From Muricea muricata (Eukaryota > Cnidaria > Anthozoa > Malacalcyonacea > Plexauridae), in contig OY979716.1 of NCBI GenBank assembly GCA_963855995.1, positions 49,671,379 to 49,735,378 on the forward strand: a DNA stretch of 64,000 nt, read 5' to 3'. Numbering within the stretch: position 1 is the first letter of the stretch; each line of letters opens with the position of its first letter. A program made the position numbers and the translations under genes. Shown piece by piece: positions 22,006 to 33,809 of this stretch. The notes beneath the pieces are model-generated. The model was not told the DNA's origin. It made no database searches and was given only the letters and a program-made list of their open reading frames with translations.

Positions 22006-25000
22006 ATGGATTGTTCAGAGAATAGCGGTTACGTTTTTTTGCTCTCACTGCAACGAACTGGTATCAGAAACGACATACAGGCGACATTTGGCTTTACCAT
22101 CCCGAACAACAAGACAACTTGTCCGGCGACCTGTCGTGTTATCAGATAGTGATTCTAGTAGCGACGAATCTAGACAATCTACATTGATCAACGTTAACGA
22201 AGGTGACTGAATGTTATGACTTTCACTATTGTAACATTACTATGGTAATATTCTTTAACAAAATAGTTTTAAAATGCTGTATTCATGGGCTAATTATTTA
22301 ATATTATATATTATATTCAGCTCGTGAAAACCCAGTGGAGGAAGTTTTCCCTGTCAGTGACGAATGCTGTGCTTCAGAGAACACATATCAGGTAAATTCC
22401 ACAACTGTAAAAATCCACGACTATTCAAGTCAATTTGTTGTATATAGCCTGCAGTAGTTGCCTTTAATAATACACATAAATTACTGTGTTTATCAAGTTC
22501 TACTGAGATGTGATGGTTAGCAGAAGGATTATATGGACAAGTCATTCGAACCCCTTGACCACCACCCTACCTCGGGGGGGGGGGGGGGAGGGCAGGGAAT
22601 TCACTTTGTTTGTGTGAGAAATTTAAATTTCAGGCATATACAAACTGAATGCCCCATGTATACCCTGAGGTTGGGGGTTGGTGGGTTCAAATGACTTGTG
22701 CATTATACAACACAAAACAAATCTTCTAGGACATGGGTTCATATGCACAGACCTGTACTATGTACCTGAGAAAATTGCTGCAAAAAATGCTGTAAATATG
22801 ATTAGCCAAGTGATTGTCAGTACTTTTTTACGATATGATATATAACTAATCACATGAGAATGTCATGTCATTAATGTTAAATTAATTGTAATTCTTGAGA
22901 AATTTGTCAAAATACACCCATTCTGGCAGCTCATTAAATTTTGACACATTTTCAAAAAGAATCACTTGTAGTTTTTCAGATTAAGTGCACTGCATCCAGT
23001 GTGACACTGACTGTGTGACTTCTGTACCTAGTTTGAAACTAATCAGGCAAAAGGAGAATTTCATCCGAATTGCATAATTTTGAGTCAGAGATATGCCAAA
23101 ATTGCACTCCAGTGAGCAAATTAGATTTATGTATTAATACTCGAGTTGTCCAGCAAAAGAATTAATTGTGAATGTTGAAAGTAAGCAACTAATAAATTTT
23201 AGGAAAATATAATAGCAAATGTGATCTCGTGAATTTCATCTTAAAAGCTAACCAAAATTGCATTCAATTGCACTTTGTAGATAGACTACCTGACTGTTTT
23301 TAAAAATAGAAATATAAACTAGGAAAGTTGTGAAATGCCAGAAGGTAATGATGACAACATAGGATTAATATGGGCTGGTCATTCCAGAAAAGATCCATAC
23401 TTCCCCCATATAATGTGGTTAGATGTACAGAGAAATTTACTTACAAATCAAAATTTTTTAAATTAAAACAAAAAATGAATTGAATTATGGCTGTTTGACA
23501 GGTAGAGGGTAATTTAGAACTCAGGAATTTGAAGGGGGGGGGGTCAAAACTTTTTAGGTTGTCTGGTTTTTATTTGTAAAACAATTCACAGTTTCGTACT
23601 GGTCATTTTTGCTGAAGGTTCTCCCACTTGTGCAGGTTCAAATTGCCAGTGGACACCACACAAAAATATTAAGCAAAAATACCTAGCATGATTAGCTAAG
23701 ATGGCAGTTAAGTTTGAAACAGGCAAATTGATCTATCTTAATCATGTGATTCAATGTTTAAGTAGCCTTGCTTAATGCTGTAGGTTATATGATCTTTAAG
23801 AAAACAAAGAATAATTTCATACTGTTTCTGGTGTTTTTTAAAATTATTTTAAGAATATTGCACAATTAATTATCGCATACCTGATAGCCATGGAGTCAAG
23901 TATTCTATGTCTTCACCACATGTCAACTGACATTCAGGTGCAGATGAAATTTACAGTAGTATCAGTAGTTACATGCCATGTATTTCAAAAATTGTTTGGT
24001 TAACATTTTTATGCTAATACACCTTGTTCACAATGATGCCTGAGATGATGCAGTGTTTCAAATGAAATTTTTTAATTGCACGTGCCACATTTTCTAAACA
24101 GATCAAACATCTTACATAATTATGCATTTGACACTGATATTGAAACTAGTCTCACTGATATTTTTCTAGACTGTGAACTATACAATTTACAAAACCATGG
24201 GTTCTACAACCAAAAAAATTCCCCAACAAATCCTTAACATTAGAAATTCATATTGACTACACATGTGTCAGTCTATAAAGCTTTACATGAATTAGGCTAA
24301 TCACTTTGCAGGGTGTTTAATTAGTTATATTTTATGAACTGTGGTGAAAATATACAAGCAGTATGCCTTTGCCATATTTTTGCTTCAGAGCAGTACTATT
24401 TACCCAGTCATTCACTCATATGTATAACCCTAACTATGCCATTGTATAATTGTGATTGTATTTTCTTAAAGCTTAAACTGTTATATTTTCAGAATTTATT
24501 ACTGTAACAACATGACTTTTGTATGCATTATAAAAACTCCAAAACAAGATAATTTCGCTATTACCGCATACTGTTTCCCCATTTGAGCACAACACCTTCT
24601 ACTCTGATGTATGCTTAGTCTATTGGTAATTTGTAGCTGTGAATTATCAATATGATATAGCGCATGTGCTATATCACATATATATTTGCAATGCCCATGC
24701 ATGTATTACAATGAATTTCAAACCTTTTGGTCCTCCCTTCCCAGAGCAAGTACCCTATCTGTGGATTACTAACATGGTATATGAAGCATGAAGGCCATTT
24801 TTTCACTTTGCACTGTGTACACAATACATGTATTGCTCATATTCGTAATTCACAGATAGACACAAGATAGTTTTTACAACAAAAGATTTGTGTTTTATTG
24901 TAAAAATTAACCAAATTATTAGTGCTGGCAGGGTTGTCAATACAGATGATTGTATACCATTGTAATGGGCAAATTTGGTTTCCAAAACAGAAGTAGCATA

Positions 25001-27782
25001 TTGAAAAATTTCTAAGAGATGAATAGTTTCACAAATTTTGTAACTAAAATTGACATACAGTACAATATATTGTTTCTATAATCATAGGAGGAATGTGAGC
25101 AAACTCAAGACAATATTGATGTAAGCAGCAGAGAATCTGATACCACTACCAGTGATGACCCCCCTGACTCAGAGGATGAAGTCTGGAATGATATTCCAGA
25201 AGATCTGTTTGAGCAAGATGTTTTTTCGACCCCTCCACTTCCAGAACCTGTAGCAAAGCAGAGAAAACTCCACATTGTCAATTCTATTATCCAGTGGCTC
25301 CTGTACTTCTTACTGATTTGGCAAAGCGTGTGTCACTTAAGTGACAATGGATTGTCCTGGTTATTACAATTTCTAGTTCAATTCCTGAAAGCAATCAACG
25401 CCCATGCTCCAACTGAGTTGTTGGCAGAGTTAATTGTAACAATTCCCACATCCTTATATATGATACGACAATTCCTTGCAGTGAATCGGGACAGTTTTGC
25501 AAAGTATGTAGTTTGTCTAATGTGCACTAAATGCTACAAATACAACGAATGTGTTAAAGAGGTAAACGGCCGTCACATTGTTAAAAGATGCACCAACAAA
25601 TTTTATAAGCGAGGGAAAGTCCATGTGTGTGATGCACAGTTGGTGAAAAAGGTGACATTAAAAAACAACTGTCAAGTACTATCCTATTTTTTACTATTGC
25701 TACAATAGCATCATAAACTCAATAGAAAAACTTGTTCAAAGGAAAGGGGTACCTGAAAAATGTGAGAAATGGCGCTCTCAAACGGTGGAAAGTGATTTGC
25801 TCACAGACATATACAGTGGCCAGCTATGGAAAGATTTCCTTAAGTACAACGATGAAGACTTTCTAAATGCTCCACGGAATTATGGGATGATGCTCAACTT
25901 TGATTTTTTCCAACCAATGAAGCATCGAAAAGATTATTCTGTTGGTGTGTTGTACCTTGTTTTGTTAAATTTGCTCCGTTCAGAAAGATTCAAGTGGGAA
26001 AATGTTATTGTTGTTGGAATAATTCCTGCAATGGGTCATGAACCTAAACACTTGAACGAGTTCCTTAAACCAGCCGTTGATGAACTAAAAGCATTATGGA
26101 AAGGGGTTAGACTTCAATCAAGTCTAAGCACAATACCATTGGTCTTCAGAGCAGCATTGTTGTGCACATCATCAGACCTCCCCGCATCTCGAAAGCTTTG
26201 TGGTTTTAAAGGACATAGTGCTCAGTTGGGATGCTCTCGTTGCCTTAAACGATTTCCAGGTTCATTTGGAGAAAAGCAAGACTACTCGGGGTTTGATCGT
26301 GATTCGTGGTTAAAACGAACAAATGCAGGCCACAGACAGAAGGCCAAAAGAATTTTAAAATGCAAGACTCGGTCGGAGCAGGAAAAGCTATCTAAGCAGT
26401 ATGGGATCAATTACTACAGCGCATTGTTGGATCTTGAATATTTTGACATAATACGATTCTGCTCCATTGACCCAATGCACAACTTATTCCTTGGTACGGC
26501 TAAGTATCAATTTAAAATTTGGGTTTCCGAAGGTCATTTTAATACAACACAGTTGAAAACAATTGAAACTCGGATTGAAAACATGGAAGTCCCTGCTGAC
26601 ATTGGACGACTTCCCAAACAAATATCTTCTAACTACGGATCATACACTGCAGAACAATGGAAGAACTGGACGCTGATTTACTCCTTGTTTGCCCTTAAAG
26701 GAGTATTGAATGACCAACAACTTCAGTGCTGGCAAACATTTGTATTAGCTTGCAAGTACCTGTGCAAACCTGTGCTTTCAAGTACGGATATATTAAAGGC
26801 AGACAACTGCCTTCTCAAATTTTGTACGAAATTTGAACAACTGTATGGAAAAGCAGCATGCACTCCCAACATGCATCTTCATTGTCATCTTAAAGAAATA
26901 ATTCTTGACTATGGACCAATACATACATTTTGGTGTTTTAGTTTTGAACGTTATAACGGCATCTTAGGCAGTATACAGACGAACAACAGATCTATTGAAC
27001 TGCAGATCATGCGAAAGGTTACGACATTGCGGTGTATGGATAACATGCCTCTGAATCAAGAGTTGCAACCGTATTTTGGTGATACTCTATCATCGCTAAC
27101 TAGCTGTGTCATGAGTAACATGTCTGAAGATGGTAGCATGCTCATGGATGTCAACAACTTATCTGAACTAATAGAATTTTATCAAATGCCTGCAAGCTTC
27201 CCTTTAAACACTTTAAATTGGGAAAACTTGTCTGCTGTCTTACTCCCATCACACTACAAAGAAAGTTGCCTTGATCGTGATGATCTGCAAATCCTAAAGA
27301 AAGTGTACAATGTCATGTTTAGTGACAGAGATATTCGACTGGAAAATCTTAGCACAACAGTACACAAATTTGGTAGTATAAAAATTTTTAACCAACAGTT
27401 TGGCTCCACGTTGGAATACAGAAGCAAGAGGTCTACAGGCATACTAGCAGCGTGGGCTAGATCGGATGGGGGAATTTCAGAAGATCTCATGCAGGAAGTC
27501 TTTGGGTTAGTCGACTTCTACTTTTCCCACTCGATTAAGTCAGATCAACAGTTCAGTCAGCATGTGTTCGCCTGTGTAACTTGGTTCAAAGCCACAACAG
27601 ACACCGCGTTCTATGGTCTAAGTCCACTAGTTGTTGCAAGCAAGGTGGCTGTGTATCCTGGAGGTCCATCTCGATACCTGCCAATTCAAAGAATTTCTGC
27701 AAAATGTGGGTTTGCAGTAACATCACACAATAATGAAACCAGGTACATAATTAGTCCATTGACAAGACGCTTTGTGTCGTAG
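22006..27782 (+). CDS. CACTA/EnSpm transposase, Tnp2 (Transposase_21) family
   Basis: Three exons: 22,006-22,202, 22,321-22,391 and 25,088-27,782, all with GT/AG borders and matching phases. Exon 1 has a zinc-knuckle start (FCSHCNELVSETTYRRHLA); exons 2-3 begin with an acidic, Ser-rich linker. The long exon carries the Tnp2 core: NFDFFQPMKHRKDYSVG, then GIIPAMGHEPKHLNE, a zinc site LGCSRCLKRFPG, the SIDPMHNLFLG block and WCFSFERYNGILG with the probable catalytic Glu. The core runs over 665 codons. Two single-base frame breaks occur, both in T runs (seven T at 22,034-22,040; six T at 25,687-25,692). Removing one T from each gives a continuous protein of about 870 residues, so these may be sequencing errors and the gene may be intact. 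Transposon ends were not found. Confidence 0.8.
22392..25087. other. Second intron of the CACTA transposase gene
   Basis: A 2.7-kb intron with GTAAAT donor and CATAG acceptor. It holds long G runs near 22,574 and 23,536 but no supported gene on either strand. Confidence 0.55.
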
Positions 27783-27871
27783 TACGTGTAGTATTTTATA
27801 GACTAATTTACAGTAAATCACTTTATAATATTTACAAACTATTTTACCAATCTTTATCAACAAACTTTTTG

Positions 27872-28020
27872 AAATAGATTTCGAAACAAACGTAAGCGAT
27901 AAAAGTTTTATTGTAAAAATTATCTATATTTGTTATTTGAACTTGATAATGAGGCCATGATGGCTTCGAAACGTTCTTCAATAAAACTTTTATCGCTTAC
28001 GTTTGTTTCGAAATCTATTT
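27872..28020. repeat. Perfect 41-bp inverted repeat with hammerhead-like loop
   Basis: Arms 27,872-27,912 and 27,980-28,020 are exact inverted copies. The 67-nt loop contains TGATAATGAGGCCATGATGG then CTTCGAAAC, which resembles a hammerhead-ribozyme core with stem II (GGCC/GGCT) and CGAAAC but with the CTGANGA box altered. It lies about 90 bp after the CACTA transposase stop. Confidence 0.7.
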
Positions 28021-28998
28021 TACTATTAAAAAAATTGAAAATTACGAGAGGTTTTGGAATGTATCAAGAATCGTCGTTTCAAAACTGTATAGAAATTTGA
28101 TGATGCAGTGATACGGAAATGAGCTAATATTTTGAATATCGGTTATTGAAATAGATATTTCTGCATCGCTGCGTTGCTATACTTCTGCACGTTGTTTTTA
28201 TAAAGATGCTTTTAAAACATCTCGAAATCTCTTTTGACAGTTGGGGAAAGAGCTGAAAAATGCTAGCACAAATATGATCAGAAATACAGCTAATTGAATT
28301 AAGGTTGACATTGACAATAGCCAAATGTACAATATGAGCAAAAAAAGAATGATGGAAATAATCACAGTTTTACATTCAATTTATATTTACATAATGCTAA
28401 AATATTATAGTTGTAATCCTGCAAAGTTGCTGATGTGTTGATCTTCTTTAAAGCTACATTTTCCCCACCATTCTTTGAATGCTCATATTGCACATTTGAC
28501 TATTGCCGAAGTCAACCTTAGCTGTATGCACACACATTGTACACCAGTCCTGTAATACGGTTACTGATTTTGTATTTTGTATTCTGTACCGTATATTGTC
28601 CCCATTGCCTATTACCAACCCCACCGGACCCAAAATGCAAAACAGAAATCAAAACCACATGTACTACGTTTAAATATTCCTTGCACATATTTTCCATTAA
28701 TTATTATGACCTTTAGAAATGCACTGTAAAATATGCACACCTAAAAACTACAAAATAGGTTGCCTTAAAAATAGCATCAAATGCATGTGCACGCAAGTTT
28801 TGTTCAAGTAGTAAAATCTCAAGGACAGTTTCAGGAAATAAATATTGATGATAAAAAAGAATTATAGCATTGAATTGTACAACAACCTTAGATATACAAT
28901 AAAACTACATACAACTTTTGATGTGTTTTCAGGGATAGTATTCTAGTTACATTCAGTAACTGTACAGTGCAAGTTTGCTTTATTGGCATCGGTAATGA
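28021..28998. other. No gene seen
   Basis: AT-rich sequence downstream of the kinase stop codon on the minus strand. No other gene recognised; part may be kinase 3' UTR. Confidence 0.4.
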
Positions 28999-30804
28999 CT
29001 ATGATGTAATTTTGAGCAGTTGTGAAATTATTTCAACTATACTTGGGCGCTTTTCCGGTGTGCCATCTATGCATTGTTTCGCTATGCTCTGCAGTTCAAG
29101 TGATTTGTGATAAAAACATACAAGTGAAATAACCTGGCCGAAGGAATATATATCACTGGCTGCAGATTTGGGATGCCTTCCCTACACAACTTCTGGTGCA
29201 ATGTGTTTGTATTTTCTACTGTATTTCTCTTTTTCATTCTCAGTCAGTTTATACTTTTTTGCCTCACCAGACTTTTTTGCTTTGCCAAAATCTATTATTA
29301 TGGGCATGTATGAACCACATGCACTTCTGATCACAATATTGTCACTTTTTATATCACCATGGATATACCCTTTACTGTGGATATGAGAAAGAGCTTCAGA
29401 TATTTTTCCCAATATGCCTGCCCATTGTAATACATTCAGTGTCAACCTACCCTTGAGAGCATTTGCTAACGTCACACATTGGCCATCAATTCCATAAAAT
29501 TCAGTAACAAGGATGTAGGGCTTATTTTGCACATTCATACCAAAAACAAATGGTAAACCTAAAACACAAAATCTTTTGGTAAAACAGATTTTAACCCACT
29601 GTACATGTACAGAATGTACAGTACCCTGAGATACTCAACTTTACTATATGACCCTTTCAAACACCAGATTATTTTACTTAATGCCACATGATTTTGATTT
29701 TATTTCTCAGTGTTTAATTTCTTGACCTAATGCTATATCTGGCCCTGTGTGTACTTAACTGATTGTTCATTGTTTAGCATGCTTCAAATCAAAAGGAAAA
29801 AATAGGATGGAGTGTAGTCACTGGCTCCATCAAGAAGCATTAAAATTTAGCATTTCAATAATGTACTGTACAGTACTTATACTGTTACATAGGTGGATCT
29901 TGAGCATTATTTGAGAGGGTGCATATTCATATATTCAGGTTCTGCCCGACCAATTTCTTTTGAAATCAACCTTATTTCAAAAGAAATTAATCGGTCAGAA
30001 CCTGAATAATATGAATATGCACCCCCCCCCCCCAATTAACGCTCTAGATCCATCACTGTACTGTTATTAACTTTACTTTACAGTACTTATGTTTATAAGT
30101 ATTAATTTCTCTTGCTAAGCAAAGTTGCCTGGCCTAACAGTCCCAATAGTCCATCAAAAGTGGGGGGCTGGGGGGAGGGGGGGGGGCTTGAGCTTGAGCC
30201 CCCCTCCCAATAATTTCAATCTTTCTAAGGCAGAGCAAAACACCCAGACTAGAAAAGTGTGAACCTAATTCAGATTTATAATAATTCTGGTTTCTACTGT
30301 TGCCAGCCCCCCAATATCAATATGCTTCCGATGGCCTTGAACTATTGTTTGCACGAACAAGCTAGAAACTAGTGCAACAAATTACACAAGGCAGCACCAG
30401 GGCATTAGCATGTATAAAAAGAAAGATGATTGGTTGTTAATATGAACATAGTATACATTTTCTTTTTGGAATTGAGACTGAGACAATGTTAAGTATTCAC
30501 CTGGATGATCAAATGTATTTATCATCATTGCTTCTTTCTCCACATCTGATGCTAAGGAATTCTCTTTATAGTACTTCACAGCAACAACATGGCCTCTATA
30601 CACTTTTTTCATACATGTTCCAAATTTACCTTCACCAATCAAATCATCAATGTCTTCATTAATATCTTCAATATTTTCCTTTTCAATCTGATGTACGTTT
30701 CTAAAATTATTCAAACAAAGCATTTTTACCTCTGATTCACCTGGTGGCCACTTAGCTAACCACTTGACTGGTATGATGTAAACACTATTACTATATAAAA
30801 TGAT
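28999..30804 (-). pseudogene. Ser/Thr-type protein kinase, complete 3' end (array unit 1)
   Basis: Two exons on the minus strand, 30,804-30,501 and 29,558-28,999, are joined by a GTGAAT...TTTAG intron in matching phase. Exon A holds the linker VKWLAKWPPGES, the glycine loop IGEGKFGTC, the ATP Lys in VAVKYY and the helix-C Glu. Exon B holds the hinge LVTEF, catalytic loop YIHGDIKSDN (HGD not HRD, a non-RD kinase), IIIDFGKAKK and IAPEVV. A TAG at 29,182-29,184 follows directly, yet the frame beyond it is still kinase: SAASDIYSFGQVI, then GTPEKRPSI, ending at TAG 28,999-29,001. The stop would remove the C-lobe unless it is read through or corrected. Upstream exons are unresolved; the 4.58-kb transposon lies just 5' of exon A. 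Confidence 0.8.
29918..30023. repeat. Hairpin MITE in the kinase intron (unit 1)
   Basis: Nearly palindromic arms (29,918-29,966 and 29,974-30,022) share GGTGCATATTCATAT, TTCAGGTTCTG and AATTTCTTTTGAAAT around a 7-nt loop. A C run of about 12 follows and varies in length between units. It is repeated in units 2 and 3 (about 41,394 and 52,868). Confidence 0.85.
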
Positions 30805-30894
30805 CTAAACAACATCTCTGAAGACATTTTTCATGCTTATGACCAAGCAGCTGGAACATACATTTTATTGAATTTTTAAGTGCCAAAGGGACAA

Positions 30895-31209
30895 CTATGG
30901 TGGCCTATGAGTGCCATAACAATTACCACACCTTTTTACTATAAATTGTTACATTTTTATCACGTTCATAATAGTATAAAATTATAAATTACAATTATTT
31001 GGTTTTACTTTATTGTAAACGAATTTTGTTTTGTTTTGTAAGAAACCTTTTAAGTTTTGTTTTGGTTTGGTTTCAGTTTTGTTTCGGTTTTGTTTTATAT
31101 CAAATCAGTTCAGTTACATTAAAAAATAAAACTGAACTAACCCATGGCCTATGAGTGCCATAGCACAGATTAGATAGCCATAGCCCGCAGTCCCACGTGC
31201 CAAATATAT
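30895..31209 (+). repeat. Left terminal inverted repeat, copy 1
   Basis: 315 bp, inverted match of 35,179-35,473. The 16-mer GGCCTATGAGTGCCAT occurs twice in the same orientation, near the outer tip (30,902-30,917) and near the inner edge (31,146-31,161), with GTTTTG/GTTTCGG-rich sequence between. These may be integrase-binding sites. The arm ends 41 bp before the integrase ATG. Confidence 0.9.
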
Positions 31210-31249
31210 CATACATAAAGTATATCCACACAGGAGCACTTTTATAAAT

Positions 31250-33327
31250 ATGGCGGAACGCATTAGAAACAACGATTGGGAAAATGATGAAGAGATGAGA
31301 CAAGACCTTGAAAAATATGTACGGCAGAATTTAAGACGTGAAGAGATTTTAGATTTCATGATTGTGCATTATCCCATGTATGCATGGAGCATTCGCAGTT
31401 TAAGTCGTAGGCTTCAGCACTTTGGCATCAAATACACGGACTATGAAATTGACTTGGAAGACGTAAAGAGAGCTGTGAAAAAAGAGTTAGACGGTCCAGG
31501 TGTTCTTTTGGGTTATCGAGCAATGCAGCAGAAAGTTAGAGAGGTGCATGGGCTCAATGCCTCGCGCGATTTAGTTTATGCTGTGATGGGGGAAGCAGAT
31601 CCAGAAGGACTGAAATCTAGAGGTGGAATTGGAAAGGCGAAACGGCCACGAAGAACGAACGTATTTGTGAGCGGAGTAAGTTCTAACGTTATTGTTCAAA
31701 CACAAGGAATTTGGGCTGTCAACTATGTTGTTTATACATGACCTTTGACAACTGGAAGCATATTCTGACGATTCTGTTCTTTGCATTGTACAAGTCATTG
31801 CTTTACAGGCAATTGATAATAATTGAAATTTCCCTAGGGTTGGGATTTAGAGTTTTCTTGTCCCCAGGGTAGCAATACTGTATAAAATGGGGGGGGGGGT
31901 CTCTGTTATAAAAGCCACCTGGGGAATGCAGATGTTACTTAATAAAGAGCCTTATTGAATCATTTGAATGCTTATTGAGAATGTTGCTCCAAGATCAGTT
32001 TGTCTTATTTTTGTTGGTCATTTTTACTATACCATGAAGGCTAGCTTATTATTTTTTTATGATTTTGTTAATCAACAGGGATCCAACAGTACTATGTCCT
32101 TGGATGGGCAGGACAAGCTTTGTGGCTATCAAAAGTCTATGTTTCCTTTGTGCATTTACGGTGGCCTTGATACTTATAGTGGTAGGATGAATTTTCTCAG
32201 AGTATGGACAACGAACAATAACCCTTTGGTAATAGGAAGGTTCTACTTGGAGTACCTATTTAAGTCTAGGGGTAGGATGTTGTATTGTTTTACATTATTT
32301 ATAATTTTGCTATTTCTCTGGTGGCTCACTACAGTAGCTTGAAGTGAGAATATCATACTTTCTTCATACATGCATGTATAATATATGAAATGCTGTATTG
32401 TGTATTTTTCTCAGTTCTACCACAAACATTGAGGGTCGACAGAGGGACAGAAACTGATGTCATGACCACAATTCATTGTTTCCTCAGAGAAAAAAATGGT
32501 GATTTGGATGATCCATTAGATGCAATATTATATGGGCCATCCACCCAAAACAAGATTGAGAGATGGTGGAGGGAGCTTCTGGAAAGAATGGAGCGTTTTT
32601 TTAAAGAGCAACTTACATTCTTAGTTGAAAGTGGAGATTATGATTCCAGTGATCAAAATGACCGGTATGATAACTGCATAAGTTACATTTTACATGCAGC
32701 TGTGTTTAGTGATAACACATGCCCCTCCCAGTAAAATATGAAAATACGTCACCACACCTAAAAAATCATGCAGCTAAGGAGAAACACAAAATATAAAACA
32801 ACGGTAACTCCAAAAATAAACATTTTTATTTTCTAGCTTTCGACTAAGTTTTAGTCATCGTCAGGAGATTATTCCTGATATCCTCCTGATTCCTGATTTA
32901 TAAAAATACTCAGTGGTTCTTGAAATTTTTGAGAAACACAACCTGTTTAACTTTTTGTAGTGACCTACTTGCCTATGTATATATCCCAATTGTCCAAAGG
33001 GAGCTAGATGTTTTTCGTGAGTGTGTTTGGAACAATCACAGGACACGTAAACAAAAAGGAAAAGAGCTGCCAACAGGAGTTCCAGAGCACATATTCCAGT
33101 TTCCAGAGAAGTATGGTGGTGACCAATGTGGTATTGATATAACAGAAGAACAACTGCTCGAGGTTGCTGAGCTGTCAGATGTTTTGCAACATAACGATGA
33201 TTACTTAAGACCAGCTGTTCGTAAAGAATGTGAAAAGTACTTACCTAAAATAGAAGAAATCAAGCCAAATGATGCTAAGGATGCTTACCTATACTTGAAG
33301 GCAAATGTTGATGAGAATGTTTTTTAA
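31250..33327 (+). CDS. Four-exon DDE integrase of the transposon, copy 1
   Basis: Exons 31,250-31,675, 32,079-32,271, 32,415-32,664 and 32,961-33,327 have GT/AG borders and matching phases, giving 411 residues. Residues 1-142 form a DNA-binding region with helices (REEILDFMIVHYPMYAWSIR, then GYRAMQQKVREVHGL) and a basic RRTNVF end. The catalytic core has SLDGQDKL (Asp151), RVDRGTETD (Asp215) and TQNKIERWW (Glu255), a D-D-39-E triad. The 3' exon has IPIVQRELDVFRECVWNNH, the usual C-terminal helix and WN-H motif. This matches the metazoan/fungal 'integrase core domain' family related to retroviral integrases, not an LTR retroelement: there is no gag, protease or RT. The start ATGGCGG follows TATAAAT and lies 41 bp inside the TIR. 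All three array copies keep it open. Confidence 0.88.
32836..32870 (-). ncRNA. Hammerhead-like motif in integrase intron 3
   Basis: On the minus strand the sequence reads CTGACGA, then a perfect stem GACTAA-AAC-TTAGTC, then GAAA: the CUGANGA - stem II - GAAA core of a hammerhead ribozyme. Stem I can form between CAGGAG and CTCCTG, but I could not place a proper UH cleavage site, so activity is doubtful. Such cores are known in Penelope-like elements and retrozymes. Same position in units 2 and 3 (about 44,310 and 55,787). Confidence 0.45.
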
Positions 33328-33809
33328 GACAAAATATTTTATTGACCTTTTTTTTCATTAAAATTTCTATTTATCTTACAAACTGAAGTTAAATCTGAAC
33401 AATGAAAGATTAAACTTGAACCACATAACACAATATTTATAACTGCTAATTTGTGCCCAATAATTACCAAGGTTTCGTGATAATATTTGTGATAAAGTTT
33501 GATGGAAAAAATTGTGCAATTGAGCCAAGTTTTATACAACCTACTACAATACACCAACTGCAAATTGTTAAAAATTAATTGGTCTGTGGTACTACTGGAC
33601 ACAAATTTACCTTAATACAGTATGTATCTTTATCAGATGACATCTATACTGCTGTAAATTTCAACAATTTTGGTGCAACAAGAATAAACAAAGCCTTAAA
33701 ATGTTTGCTTTCAGTTAAAATCCCCTTAGGTTAAGTAAACAATGTACAGATATTCTTTCTTTCAAGTATGTTAATGTCTTTCCATGTTTCACACTTGGTT
33801 ATAAATTGC

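Noticed and set aside
29168-29386. Open frames on the plus strand overlapping the kinase exon
   Set aside because: Shadow of the kinase; the minus strand carries the HGD, DFG and APE motifs.
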